Positions 43,601-52,424 are shown, numbered from the stretch's first letter. The stretch: DNA of 64,000 nt from Hallerella sp964587155 (GCA_964587155.1 CAZPKF010000005.1:62001-126000); one strand, 5' to 3'. Notes: a model not told the origin generated them from the letters alone. Translations and numbers: made by a program.

Positions 43601-44168
43601 ACACTTCTAGTGGATTAGAATTTCCTTTGGCCGCCATCGCATCTTTGACTTTTTGATATGCGCTGAGCGCCGCTTTGACGTTCAACGTGTCGAAAATGGT
43701 TTCGAGTAAAATGCCATCGACACCCGATTCCGCCAAGACTTCTATCTGTTCTAAATATGCGGACTCCAGTTCATCAAATGTAATCGCGCGACTGGCCGGA
43801 TCATTGACATCTTCGCTCATGGAAAGCATTTTACTCGTCGGTCCAACATCTCCCAAAACAAAAACCTGTCTCCCGTTAGATTCGGAAGCGGCCTGTTTGG
43901 CAATTGCGACAGCCGCACGGTTCATTTCCGCAATGCGATTCTCTTGGTGATATTCTCGCTGCGAAATCCGTTGCGACGAAAACGTGTTGGTCGTCAAAAC
44001 GTCAACTCCGGCAGCCACATAACGGCGTTGAATGTCGAGAATCACATCGGGGCGTTCTATCGACAGCATGTCGTTATTCGCGCCTTGAATCCCATACGTT
44101 TGTATGACAGATCCCATGCCGCCATCCAACAGCAAAATTTTTTGACCAAAAGCTTCTCGAAGTGTCAT
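40629..44168 (-). CDS. metH: cobalamin-dependent methionine synthase
   Basis: 1179 residues with all four modules: homocysteine-binding (DGGMGSVIQTYG; zinc Cys in GLNCGLG and MLGGCCGTTPEH), pterin-binding (GERCNVAGSKKFLRL, DVNMDDGLLD), B12-binding (VKGDVHDIGKNIV, the lower axial His) and AdoMet reactivation (RPAVGYPSLPDQ, DFDGVGISLTENGAMYPQ). It makes methionine from homocysteine and methyl-THF. No cobalamin riboswitch lies in the 27 bp before it; the promoter is probably upstream of the FGE-like gene. Complements MetY and AhcY. Confidence 0.96.
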   Translation of the reverse strand: MTLREAFGQKILLLDGGMGSVIQTYGIQGANNDMLSIERPDVILDIQRRYVAAGVDVLTTNTFSSQRISQREYHQENRIAEMNRAAVAIAKQAASESNGRQVFVLGDVGPTSKMLSMSEDVNDPASRAITFDELESAYLEQIEVLAESGVDGILLETIFDTLNVKAALSAYQKVKDAMAAKGNSNPLEVLLSMTVSDASGRTLSGQTVEAFIVSVMHAEPLSIGLNCGLGADGMLPYLRRMAKVAPCYVSCHPNAGLPNQFGGYDDTPEDMVRKIQPYLDEGLVNMLGGCCGTTPEHIAAFRKVLDCLSADYSCRKPVHRPPMLMLSGLEPLAAAPIQKHEKESFFVKVGERCNVAGSKKFLRLINEKNYDEALDIARKQVEDGAHVIDVNMDDGLLDAHHEMTGFLNLLASDPAVCKVPVMIDSSRFEIIEAGLKCVQGKCVVNSISLKMGETAFLEHARTVQRLGAAVIVMLFDEEGQATDYDRRIKIASRAYRLLTEKLNFNPTDIIFDPNVLTVATGMAEHDAYAADFIRATRWIVDNLPGVHVSGGLSNLSFAFRGNNYLRESMHSVFLHHAIPNGLGMAIMNPAAAIAYKTIPPELRLAITEVVLNTEPEAGEELISIAEKMTEAMLQAKESGEKYDPTAIFACGAKTLQIESKRPEEVKNSTPEERLQEALLKGTSSTLGDDLKILLDRGENPVEIISGPLMDGMNEVGRLFGEGKMFLPQVVKTARTMKKAVEILQPYIEAGKTANSSSRGKIVIATVKGDVHDIGKNIVSVIMACNGFDMIDLGVMVPEDEIVKAAIENKADMVSLSGLITPSLEEMCHVATAMQNAGLRMPILVGGATTSAVHTAVKIAPCYEGPVFHVRDAASNPGLAMKLLSPETREETIRENREEQQRLREKQAGLKNAAKEALNVAVSTPLERRFVFDWNSYTPPTPPFVGECKLSPIAVEKIIPFISWPYFFWPWRVKEDSEEGRKLKADAEKWLEDLKKEEYSIRAVQAFYPAAGKEDRIQIKTDTFRDLVEILTPRQEKAEGVCHSLCDYVAPAKNGEFVDFVGAFACTVSAAFVERLEKIKREHGGGDYDALLLQTIGDRLAEAGAEYLSKQLADNCAWKGIRPAVGYPSLPDQKSIFTLAKIVDFDGVGISLTENGAMYPQASVCGLYISHPAASYFNVK

Positions 44169-44195
44169 AATGCCTTCATTTACAAAAGGAGGTTT

Positions 44196-45365
44196 TCAAT
44201 TCCGTTCCAACAAAACAAGAGTTTCAAGATGCGGCGTTCCCGGGAACAAATCCAACGGTTGAATCTTTGAAACCCGATAATGCGACAAACGCCACTGATT
44301 GACCGAACGAGGAATTTCATCCGTTCCACAGAAAATGTGCAACACACGTTCCGGGCCGCGCTTCGCCAACGCCGGAATGACTCCTTGCTCTACGCCTTTT
44401 CTCGGTGGGTCGAGCAGCAAAAATTCTGCATTGTCGAATGCCGGAATCGATTTTTCCACAAAGCGTCCGTCAATTTTCCCTGCGACAAATTGTGCCCGCC
44501 GTTTTAAAAATCGGGCATTGGATTTAGCCAATTCTATCGAAGGTCCAATCCATTCAACGCCAAAAGAAGACTTTACCTTTTCGCCGATGCCAAATGAAAA
44601 CAGCCCATAACCACAATACAAATCTAACAAGTGCGCGTTTTCAGTGGGAGATAGTAAATTCCCTGCCAGACGGAGCAAATTCGGAATTTGAGATTCGTTG
44701 ATTTGACTGAACCCCGTCACAGGATATTTCAAACGGAACTTTCCCAAATCCAGCGTCAAATCCTTTGGGCCGTAAAGCGTTTTGAACGAGAGCGTTTTTA
44801 TCGGGCGTTCCGCTTCCAAATAATAATCCGAACGGGTCGGGTCAAAGTAAAGGTGCGCCGAAAAAACATTCAATCCGGATGTTTTCAGATGTTCCGACAA
44901 CAACTTCAATTTGCGGACAATCAAAGCGTCCATTTTGCAAATGTTGAAGATAATCGCGAACCGTGTGTAAGAGCCGCGGATAACCACCCAATTCATCACC
45001 GCAGAAAGCGCCGCAAAGACGGGCTTGTTCAAATAATCTTCGATGAAACGGTAAATGGTCAAATGCTCTGACGGTTCTAGGATTTCTGCATAACCGGCGC
45101 GATCTTCCCTGTCGCCAAAAACCAATCGGCAAGAGCCATTTTCAAAAAAGCAGCGCCGTTTTGTCGTTGTTCGATACGCCCTGGATTTGGGACTTTCCAC
45201 AATCAAGTCCGGTTCCGGCAACGCGTTTTCTTTGCAAAACAGAGAAAACGCTTTGTTTTTCACGTCCAATTCTTCGCCGTAATCCATCGCGGCAATCGGA
45301 AGAGCTGACTTTCCCAAAAAAACTTTCGGCAAGCGCTCGCTGAGAGCTTTCGCAAATTCCATCAT
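44196..45365 (-). CDS. TrmA/RlmD-family RNA (uracil-5-)-methyltransferase
   Basis: 389 residues. SAM motif LLDLYCGYGLFSFGIGEK, substrate motif LLLDPPRKGVEQGV, a catalytic Cys in FCGTDEIPRSV (in place of the usual SCNPxT), and FPGTPHLETLVLLERN with the C-terminal catalytic Glu. The TRAM domain and the four-Cys iron-sulfur site of RlmD are absent, so it is closer to TrmA or the RlmC type. The exact uridine target cannot be set. ATGA overlap with the lipoprotein gene upstream. Confidence 0.82.
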   Translation of the reverse strand: MMEFAKALSERLPKVFLGKSALPIAAMDYGEELDVKNKAFSLFCKENALPEPDLIVESPKSRAYRTTTKRRCFFENGSCRLVFGDREDRAGYAEILEPSEHLTIYRFIEDYLNKPVFAALSAVMNWVVIRGSYTRFAIIFNICKMDALIVRKLKLLSEHLKTSGLNVFSAHLYFDPTRSDYYLEAERPIKTLSFKTLYGPKDLTLDLGKFRLKYPVTGFSQINESQIPNLLRLAGNLLSPTENAHLLDLYCGYGLFSFGIGEKVKSSFGVEWIGPSIELAKSNARFLKRRAQFVAGKIDGRFVEKSIPAFDNAEFLLLDPPRKGVEQGVIPALAKRGPERVLHIFCGTDEIPRSVNQWRLSHYRVSKIQPLDLFPGTPHLETLVLLERN

Positions 45366-45823
45366 GGAGATTTTCTCACATTCAAAAGGCGGAGCAACTG
45401 ATAAGGTTCTTCCGTTTCATCTAAATAGACGTTTCCATCCCGATTCAAATAATAAAGGGATGTTCCTTTGTGTTTTTGAAAACGGAAAAAACGTCTGTCG
45501 TCATCAAAACGAACTGCGACAAATTCGGCACTATCGATATAAGTCGCAGAACTTTTTACGGTATCTTCCCCCGCCGAAGAAATGAACACTTCTTGAACGG
45601 ACGCTTTTCCTGCGCTGTCAAGAGTCATTCGAACCCGACGAATTTCACATTCATCGCAAGGCAACATTCCAACATAAACTCCTTCGACACCCTCTGGCAC
45701 TTGAATTTCCGCCAATTTGGGCAAGGACTTCAAAGTTTCTTCCACTTTTTCCGTTTTTTTCCCGTCTTCTTGAGCACAGGCGAAAAAAAGCAAAAACAGC
45801 AATGGCAACGCAAAATATTTCAT
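45362..45823 (-). CDS. NlpE-like lipoprotein
   Basis: 153 residues from ATG 45823, behind AGGAG. Lipobox FFAC (Cys16), then an NlpE N-domain-like barrel: GVEGVYVGMLPCDECEIRRV, where PCxxC is the conserved Cys pair of NlpE. In enterobacteria NlpE senses copper and surface stress; here only the fold can be suggested. Immediately follows the FGE-like gene; in the metH operon. Confidence 0.75.
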   Translation of the reverse strand: MKYFALPLLFLLFFACAQEDGKKTEKVEETLKSLPKLAEIQVPEGVEGVYVGMLPCDECEIRRVRMTLDSAGKASVQEVFISSAGEDTVKSSATYIDSAEFVAVRFDDDRRFFRFQKHKGTSLYYLNRDGNVYLDETEEPYQLLRLLNVRKSP

Positions 45824-46597
45824 TTATTCTCCTACAAGTACAACGCGGATTCCCGTTTCGTTCGAAGCAAAATCCGGAGTTTTCTTTTCCACTTGATTCC
45901 AAGCCAATTCCGAAGCCTTCGACCTCCAGGAACCTCCTTGCAATGCCGTGTCGGCAGTCCATTCGCTCACGTTCCCTGCCATATCGTAAAGTCCCAGGGC
46001 GTTTGGCAATTTCAAAGCAACCGGACGGTAGCCATCCGTCAAAATGTATTGGGCGTATTTCGAAGCGACATCCGTTCCCCAGTAATACGTATCCGAATTC
46101 CCCGCTTGGTAAGACTTTTTCCATTCGTCAGAAGTCGGCAAACGAACCGCCTTTTTCGAAAAATCCGTTTGGAGTCCAACAAGCCTGTTCCCCGCCCCAC
46201 GGGACGTGTAAGAATAAGCCGTGTCCAAATCCATTTTTTTAGAAAGGGCGTTTGCAAAAAGAATTGCGTCATACCACGAAACATTCGCCACCGGGAAAGA
46301 ATCCCCCACCGAGTTTTTCATTTGCTCAGGAAGGCTGCCCATCAGCAAAAGATAATCCGACTGCGTGATTTCCGTTTTCGAAATCGAAAATCCCATTTTG
46401 GTATCAACCCAACGGAGCGCCATTTGAGAGGCACTTGATGCGGATTCCGCACTTGCAGAAGATTTTTCCGTCACCGAAGACATTCCCTGCAAAGTCCCCG
46501 GCCCATTTTCTCCGCCAGTTTCTCCATTTGTCGGCGAAGAGCAAGCCATTAAAAATCCTGCACAAACTACTGTGGCAGTCCATTTTAAAATACACAT
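45824..46597 (-). CDS. SUMF1/FGE-domain lipoprotein
   Basis: 257 residues from ATG 46597. Lipobox FLMAC (Cys19), then a Ser/Ala-rich linker (SSVTEKSSASAESASSASQ), then a formylglycine-generating-enzyme-like domain: ITQSDYLLLMG, FPVANVSWYDAILFANALS, RLPTSDEWKKS, GLYDMAGNVSEWTADT, and GGSWRS. The active-site Cys pair of true FGE is not evident, so it is likely a binding or structural domain. First gene of the unit that continues to metH. Confidence 0.82.
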   Translation of the reverse strand: MCILKWTATVVCAGFLMACSSPTNGETGGENGPGTLQGMSSVTEKSSASAESASSASQMALRWVDTKMGFSISKTEITQSDYLLLMGSLPEQMKNSVGDSFPVANVSWYDAILFANALSKKMDLDTAYSYTSRGAGNRLVGLQTDFSKKAVRLPTSDEWKKSYQAGNSDTYYWGTDVASKYAQYILTDGYRPVALKLPNALGLYDMAGNVSEWTADTALQGGSWRSKASELAWNQVEKKTPDFASNETGIRVVLVGE

Positions 46598-46951
46598 CGG
46601 GCTATTCCTACAGGGAAAAATCTTTTATTCACAATGTAAATTTAGCTCAAAGTTTTGCCCTTCAAACCACATTGATTTCGCATTTATTCCTAAAATCAGA
46701 TTTGTTCTTTCAAACGAACGGGATTTGACGTTCAAAACTCGTTTTGTCGGTTAATACGGTTTTTCGCGACGACGCTAAATTTCACACAAACTAACAGATC
46801 ACGATGGTTTTTCGGCAGTTTCTCGAAAGTCTACGATCTAAAAACATTTTCATAAGCTGTTTTTTCCGAAACGCCACTCTTTAAACGTCCGATTTCAACC
46901 CCACCCCATTCTAAAAATGGGGCGTTCAACGGCTTGCAAAAATGAAAATTT
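46598..46951. other. intergenic region upstream of the metH operon
   Basis: No gene. A 7-bp hairpin CCCCATT / AATGGGG (46904-46922) begins 30 bp after the stop of the large surface protein and could be its 3' end, though no T-run follows. The promoter for the FGE-like operon must lie in the remaining A/T-rich part. No motif similar to the sulfur-region element was found. Confidence 0.45.
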
Positions 46952-49900
46952 TCACCGAACAACTCCTATCCGATAAAACTTTTCCTTTTTCTTTCCCGAC
47001 GTAAATTTGACGCGAAGTCTAGCCGTATACACATCACTGCCCAAACGGGAAACATCCAGATTATCCACCTGATTGTTTCCTTTGTTTGCACTGCCGAGCT
47101 TTTGAGAAAATACGCAAAGTCCCGTTATGTCGTAAAATTCGAGCGTCGCCGATTTCGCGTTCATCCCCAGTTCAAAACGGACGTTTGCATTTCCGCCGCG
47201 AACCGGATTCGGGTAAACAAAGAAGTCTCCGATACTTTCCACAGAATCCCTTGCCGCAGGTTCCGAAAGTCGCGAAGCATCGAAGAAATTTGTTCTGGCG
47301 TTCCCATTCCCGGGCACGCTCCAGGCTTTAGCCGAGGCGACAGCCCCCTGCGCTGACTTCGCCAAATGATATCCGGAAACCGAATTTCTTTGAAACGCAT
47401 ACACCTGCGGTCCCGGCAAAGAATCCACCGTTTTGGCGACAAAAAAGCTCATGGGGCGCACAACTTCTCCATATTCAAACGCTCCCGCAGAAATCGGGAA
47501 TCCATCCGTAAACTTTTTCCCATTTGAAAGAAAGGCAAGGAGCATTCCCCCATTCGTTCCCACCAGAATTTCCGGCAGACTGTCTCCGGAAACATCGACG
47601 ACAAGCGGATCCGAATGGAAGCTGTATTCGGGAAGTCCACTGGCAATTTTTGCCGGGAACCCCGAAACGACAACGCCCGAATGGTCTATCGCATAAAGCA
47701 GGTTATAACCCAAGAAAACGGCATCCGGATAACCGTCCCCATTGATATCGCTGACAGCAATCGCAGACGTTTCATCGTAAAAATCCCGAACGCCATCGTT
47801 TCCGCGTTTAAATGATTTGGGAGCGAACAGGACTCTTGCCGAATCTTCCGCCCGAACCATGGTCGCGTATCCACGACTTCCCAAAACAAACAATTCTGAT
47901 TTTCCATCCCGGTCAAAGTCGGAACAGGCGATTCGGAAACTTTGCTTTTTTAACGGAGCGAGCAATTTTCCCTGAATTTTGGGAGTGGGCAATTTTTGAA
48001 TTCTCCCTTCTGCACTTTTATAAAGTGCCAGTTCTGCGTTCTCACCGACAAGGGCTATATCAGCAGACTCTTCGGATGGGCAAAGCGCCATGTCTTGCGG
48101 AATGAAATTTTCCGGAAGAGCGAAGCGGTCTCCTTTGGAGAGATCCGATGTACGGAATCGGTAAAAAGTCCCCGAATCCGCGACAAAAACATAACCGCCA
48201 TCCAACAAAGGCCCTATTTTCGCCGTGGGAATTTTGATGCTTTCCCGGTCATACTGAATTCGATCGATCGCAGGCAAAAGCGCCGTCCGCACAAGTCCCG
48301 CATTTTGATGCAAGCTGAACACGGAATCCCCAGTCGCCGCCAGCCCCAAAAGAGCGCCCGCTGATTTTCCCAACCGATAAAGTGGAACTTGGACCGTTGA
48401 ATCCGCACGGGAAAGGACCGTCCGCGTAACAAGCGTGTCGCTTTCCATCAAAGAATCCCCCGCCGCCGTCATCAGTTGGAGCGTACCGTCTTCTGCACCA
48501 AAGACAATCAACTTTTCCCCGGCACCGACCGACATTCCCTCCGGGTAATCCAACGCCACCGCAGCCCGCATCGCCGCATCAACACCGACATTCTTCGGAA
48601 ACTTTGAACCAGAAATCAAAGCGTTCGATGCCCACGAGATCCGCACGGGAATCGATGACGCGGCAAAATTCCAGACACTGTCGCCCATAAACAGATTCGA
48701 CGTTTTTTCCACGTGGAAATTTTTCCCTTTTCCCGCCGAAACCGTGATACCCGTGTAACCGCCCGTTGTCGTCGCCGTATTACCATAACCAGACGGCCGA
48801 ATGGACCACACCGTATCCTTAGGGGATTTTTCACCGCGACGAAGATGTGGAATCAAATCCGCACCGGAACCGTAATCGTACGAATCTTCTCCGAGCGCAT
48901 TTTTGAACGTTTTCCCAATAGAAAGGACTTTGTCCGCTTCGGCAAGCATGATGCCAAATTGATGATCTTTTACCGTGTCACCGCCCCAGAAATTGGTGAC
49001 GCCATAAGGCAACGCCTCGCGCAAATACCAATCGTTGACCTTCCACACGGCAATACCGCTAGATGGAAGTCCAGCGTCAAACGACGACACGTTGACAATC
49101 ACACCGTTCAGTTTTTTCTTGTTCTTCGTACATTTTCCCTTTGAATCGCAGGTGCTGTCTTCAAACGCGACATGCAAACTGTCGACCGGGTAAACTTTGG
49201 TCAGAATTTCATAGTCCGTTTCCGCAGCCACATCCGATGCGGGAACGTAAGAAACGGCAATCTTTGCAGAATCCCCGGCGGAACGTTCCCTGTTTTCAAT
49301 CAATAGGTATTCGTTCGAAGACAGCGGCACTTTCAATATTTCCGTGCCACTTCCCGATCCTGCTGCGACAATTTCCTTCGTCAAGCTGCCATCCGACGGC
49401 GGATAAACCGTCTGAACTTTCGCCCATCCCATGTAGGCCCGCACCCACGCCGACGGCAACACGGGGAAAAAGCCGTTCCCGGCATTATAGCCGGCAAAAT
49501 CCATCACGTCAAAATATCCCAGCCTCGAAATGCCTTTTACCACATCGTATGTATTGGGCATTCCCAATTCCCGTCCAATTTGATTCACCAGAATTCCATT
49601 GATACCCCAGTTGAGTCCGTCCTGCGATGCCGTTTCGCTGGTGACCATCACCGTTTTGAGCGTGTCAAAAGTAGCCCCCGGAATCACCATACCAAATCGA
49701 TCCCCTGCGCAATTCCGTTCTTTATCGGTAGAATCCAAATACGCCCAATAATCTTGCACCACGTAGACATCCATAAAATCGCCCTGAGTGTCCGCATGAT
49801 TCGTTCCCATGCTGCCCCCGTCCAAAAGGCGGCTCGCCCCAGCGTGGATAATCATAAACGCGCGTTTTTTATTCGGCGATTTGGGCATCGGAACCCGAAA

Positions 49901-50368
49901 TGGATTGTCTAACGTGTCTTTGGACTGATTGGCTTCGGTGATGGCATCCCAAATGAAATTCATGTAATCGCGGCTGCGGGCTTCGTCAAACTCCGCCGTC
50001 TTTTCTCCTTTCTTTTTAGCCGTTCGATTGTAATCGATGATATAATGATCCAATGTGTAAGGTTCGCCGCTAGGGAAAATCCGCGCCTGAATGACCAAGT
50101 TTCCGTTGCTGACCGCCCCATAATAATTGTTCACAAATTCAAAATGTTTTTGCCAATAAGCGGCGCTCGCCCGGTGACCGCTCGGATCCAAACTGTAATT
50201 CGCATTGGATGTGTCACTGTCAGAATCAAACCGGCCCGTTCCCGTCGTCAGGGAATTGTCCGGGGATTCCTGCTTGAACTGAACGCGCAATGCAAAAATT
50301 TCAAGCGTGTCGACGGCAAAGGATGATGTGAAAAGGGCGAATAAGACAAAATAAAAAAGACGGCACAT
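46952..50368 (-). CDS. surface protein, inactive M6-type protease with FG-GAP repeats and T9SS tail
   Basis: 1138 residues. Signal peptide (about 1-18), then an M6 (immune inhibitor A-like) region where HExGHxLGLPD is replaced by N262-QIGRELGMPNTYD: both zinc His and the catalytic Glu are lost. Further on, Asp-rich FG-GAP/VCBS-type repeats (DFDRDGKSELFVLGS, DINGDGYPDAVFLGY, DVSGDSLPEILVGTN, about 830-990) suggest a beta-propeller. The C-terminus, FFVYPNPVRGGNANVRFELG to the end, matches a type IX sorting domain. Probably a non-enzymatic adhesin or binding protein. Confidence 0.8.
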   Translation of the reverse strand: MCRLFYFVLFALFTSSFAVDTLEIFALRVQFKQESPDNSLTTGTGRFDSDSDTSNANYSLDPSGHRASAAYWQKHFEFVNNYYGAVSNGNLVIQARIFPSGEPYTLDHYIIDYNRTAKKKGEKTAEFDEARSRDYMNFIWDAITEANQSKDTLDNPFRVPMPKSPNKKRAFMIIHAGASRLLDGGSMGTNHADTQGDFMDVYVVQDYWAYLDSTDKERNCAGDRFGMVIPGATFDTLKTVMVTSETASQDGLNWGINGILVNQIGRELGMPNTYDVVKGISRLGYFDVMDFAGYNAGNGFFPVLPSAWVRAYMGWAKVQTVYPPSDGSLTKEIVAAGSGSGTEILKVPLSSNEYLLIENRERSAGDSAKIAVSYVPASDVAAETDYEILTKVYPVDSLHVAFEDSTCDSKGKCTKNKKKLNGVIVNVSSFDAGLPSSGIAVWKVNDWYLREALPYGVTNFWGGDTVKDHQFGIMLAEADKVLSIGKTFKNALGEDSYDYGSGADLIPHLRRGEKSPKDTVWSIRPSGYGNTATTTGGYTGITVSAGKGKNFHVEKTSNLFMGDSVWNFAASSIPVRISWASNALISGSKFPKNVGVDAAMRAAVALDYPEGMSVGAGEKLIVFGAEDGTLQLMTAAGDSLMESDTLVTRTVLSRADSTVQVPLYRLGKSAGALLGLAATGDSVFSLHQNAGLVRTALLPAIDRIQYDRESIKIPTAKIGPLLDGGYVFVADSGTFYRFRTSDLSKGDRFALPENFIPQDMALCPSEESADIALVGENAELALYKSAEGRIQKLPTPKIQGKLLAPLKKQSFRIACSDFDRDGKSELFVLGSRGYATMVRAEDSARVLFAPKSFKRGNDGVRDFYDETSAIAVSDINGDGYPDAVFLGYNLLYAIDHSGVVVSGFPAKIASGLPEYSFHSDPLVVDVSGDSLPEILVGTNGGMLLAFLSNGKKFTDGFPISAGAFEYGEVVRPMSFFVAKTVDSLPGPQVYAFQRNSVSGYHLAKSAQGAVASAKAWSVPGNGNARTNFFDASRLSEPAARDSVESIGDFFVYPNPVRGGNANVRFELGMNAKSATLEFYDITGLCVFSQKLGSANKGNNQVDNLDVSRLGSDVYTARLRVKFTSGKKKEKFYRIGVVR

Positions 50369-50389
50369 ACGCTAAAATTACAAAATAGT

Positions 50390-50707
50390 TCAACTATTGT
50401 GAATATCCCGCTCCAATGTGACTGTTGTCGGGTTATCAATCTTCGTTTCCGCAGAATAACCAACAATCTTATTTGCGACATCGTTAACTTGTTTATTCAA
50501 GACAGAAGCATCATAACCACCTTCCACGCGAAATTCATAACAGGCCCCAAAAATTTTCCAAAAAACCTTTTTTGAGCTTGCAAGTGTTATGGATAAGTTA
50601 TCCTGTTGATCGTGAGACTGTCCGCGAGTCCACAAATTCTCCTTTTCCGCAATCATCGAAAGAGTTACGGTATCTCCCTCTGCATTTTCAACAACAAACA
50701 TTCCCAC
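50390..50707 (-). CDS. hypothetical protein or gene remnant
   Basis: About 105 residues (VENAEGDTVTLSMIAEKENL, then a Cys-containing ACYEFRVEGGYD and a helical SVLNKQVNDVANKIVG). Protein-like composition, but no ribosome-binding site and no clear start (GTG 50707 is first; the frame is closed by TGA 14 codons earlier). May be a remnant of a larger accessory gene. No family recognised. Confidence 0.35.
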   Translation of the reverse strand: MGMFVVENAEGDTVTLSMIAEKENLWTRGQSHDQQDNLSITLASSKKVFWKIFGACYEFRVEGGYDASVLNKQVNDVANKIVGYSAETKIDNPTTVTLERDIHNS

Positions 50708-51364
50708 GCCATCTTGAAAATGATTCCAATTTTTTCAAGGAAAACGCCACCGTTTTTGTACCAAAAACAAATACTCGCACGGCAAGAAAACTTAGTTTTC
50801 CAATTTAAGTCATTCCGAACAAAAAAGCCCAAAATTACACCTTCCTTTGCAAGCATCACCCAATAAAACATCAACCGTCCGCAAAAGTGGCGTTCATTTT
50901 GCAGCAAGGACCGACGCATGAGTTTATTTATACCCTCGTTCCGGCCAAAACAACATGCCCCCCAATACGAAGAAAATCAACAACGAAGCTAGACATGCCT
51001 TACGAACAAGAATTCTGCGAACCGGGTAGAGTCTTCGTTTGTCCAAAAGGCTCCTTTTTCGCGGCAAAACGTATTGGAATAATGAATATTTGCCATGCAG
51101 AGAATAACCACCGGCAAATTTTCGTGCATACCGGAGATTTTTGCAAAACACAAGCTCAGTTGAAAAAAAATATATATTACTGTCAACAAATGACCTTGCC
51201 ATTGATAAAGCCCTGTCATGAGTTAGATTTGTTCATGACGAGCAGCAAGAGCAGGATGGTTGATGTGTTGACTATTCTGATTCCCAGAAAAGTCCGAACG
51301 GGCGGACAAAATCAATCAGAAAACAAAAACAATCCCTGTTTGCATGGAAAGGAGGAAAGTCAAC
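50708..51364. other. accessory intergenic region, no convincing gene
   Basis: Two overlapping opposite frames (50887-51387 plus; 50924-51202 minus) are open but lack domains and ribosome sites, and their residues are unlike real proteins. The toxin promoter must lie here. The length and lack of genes suggest decay of a former toxin carrier or mobile DNA, but no remnant was identified. Confidence 0.35.
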
Positions 51365-51823
51365 ATGACTCTCAAAGAGTATTCTAAAATTCTTGCCGAA
51401 AATGGCAACAACCCGGCATTACGGGATAAAACCAATGTCGCCATCCCGAATTTCAACGCCTGCGATTATTACAGAAATCATTTGCCGAAGGGTCCCGATG
51501 ACAATATCGCCGAAGCTCGACGTTGGAATTTTTTGCCAATCTTTCCATTCGGGATGGCAGTTTATACCCATAACCGATGCGATTACAAAGACAAAGACTC
51601 CTCTTATGAGAATTTTGGAAATGTGAATTACGGCGCTACTAGACGATCAGTCGGAATTCCAAGGGTAATTCTCCAAGCTGGAGCCGGCCTCGCGCAGTAT
51701 AAAGACGGAACTCACAAGCCAGAATACGGATCTTTCTTTTCTTCAACATTTGGCGATGATCCAAAAGATCAAGAACAGATAAAACTAGGGATGGACTATT
51801 TTGACGCCTGCTTTGAAAAATAA
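51365..51823 (+). CDS. orphan polymorphic-toxin domain protein, Ntox44-like
   Basis: 152 residues from ATG 51365, behind AGGAGG. The C-terminal two thirds carry the pattern that I associate with the type 44 polymorphic toxin domain: ENFGNVNYGATRRSVGIPRV, AGAGLAQYKDGT, PEYGSFF and TFGDDPKDQEQIKLGMDYFD. Ntox44 is a predicted nuclease-like toxin usually at the end of Rhs or other carriers; here there is no carrier, signal peptide or membrane segment. Followed by two small membrane proteins, the first overlapping its end. Confidence 0.65.
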   Translation: MTLKEYSKILAENGNNPALRDKTNVAIPNFNACDYYRNHLPKGPDDNIAEARRWNFLPIFPFGMAVYTHNRCDYKDKDSSYENFGNVNYGATRRSVGIPRVILQAGAGLAQYKDGTHKPEYGSFFSSTFGDDPKDQEQIKLGMDYFDACFEK

Positions 51824-51926
51824 ATTGTTTCCTTTTTTCAAAAAATTGCTGAAATGGTGTGCACTCTCGGTGTACATCGTTTTAGTCGTAATCGGAATTT
51901 TTATTGCGTTGATAGGACTGTTATGA
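51801..51926 (+). CDS. 41-residue membrane protein between toxin and DUF5412-like genes
   Basis: TTG 51801 lies inside the toxin reading frame (+1), with TAGGG ten bases upstream, and the frame ends at TGA 51924-51926, overlapping the ATG 51923 of the next gene as ATGA. Sequence begins MTPALKNKLFPFFKKLLKW and continues as one hydrophobic helix, VYIVLVVIGIFIALIGLL. Lys-rich start and single helix give inside-positive topology. Overlap on both sides argues for a real co-translated gene; the start codon is uncertain. Confidence 0.5.
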   Translation: MTPALKNKLFPFFKKLLKWCALSVYIVLVVIGIFIALIGLL

Positions 51927-52345
51927 GCAAAAGGGATTTGAAGATTGTTTTATTTCTGTTTACGGCTCCATTTGCGCTACTGGGATTGTGCGGAACGATT
52001 GCAATCGGATTCTTAACGTTCAACGACTCAATAACACTCACAAAGGGGGAAAATATCCTTTCGCCAAACGGCAACAAAAAAGCCGTTCTTTATGTGGCTT
52101 CCGGTGGTGGCGCCGCAGGTTGGGTTCATCACTCCGTTGCAATACTAAATGCCAACGATACTTTGGACACGTCCGTTTTCAAAAGCGACAAGACGGTCTT
52201 TTCGAAACGCTGCTGCGATAGCATCGATATAAATTGGGAAAACGACTCCACCCTGCAAATCCGTTATATAAAAGAAGACGAATACTGCGTTTACAAAATA
52301 CAAGAAAGCAGCGGTGATGTAAAAATCAAATATGTTATAAAGTGA
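51923..52345 (+). CDS. DUF5412-like membrane-anchored protein, candidate immunity protein
   Basis: 140 residues from ATG 51923. One N-terminal helix (IVLFLFTAPFALLGLCGTIAIGFL) anchors a domain with SPNGNKKAVLYVASGGGAAG, HHSVAILNANDT and INWENDSTLQIRYIKED, resembling DUF5412. Such proteins often accompany toxins. Position directly behind the Ntox44-like gene suggests immunity, but this is from context. Followed by a gap and the convergent LolB-like gene. Confidence 0.5.
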   Translation: MSKRDLKIVLFLFTAPFALLGLCGTIAIGFLTFNDSITLTKGENILSPNGNKKAVLYVASGGGAAGWVHHSVAILNANDTLDTSVFKSDKTVFSKRCCDSIDINWENDSTLQIRYIKEDEYCVYKIQESSGDVKIKYVIK

Positions 52346-52424
52346 TGATAAGGCGCCTTCTTAAAAAGGCTTATCGCAGGTGCGGCAAGAACACAGTCAA
52401 ATTCGGCAAGTCCGTTGACAAGTT

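Noticed and set aside
44169..44195. Cobalamin riboswitch before metH
   Set aside because: Only 27 bp lie between the TrmA-like gene and metH.
50887..51387. Open frame of 166 codons on the plus strand upstream of the toxin gene
   Set aside because: No ribosome site, no domain, and it runs into the toxin ribosome site; residue use is irregular. A frame of 93 codons on the opposite strand is equally open.
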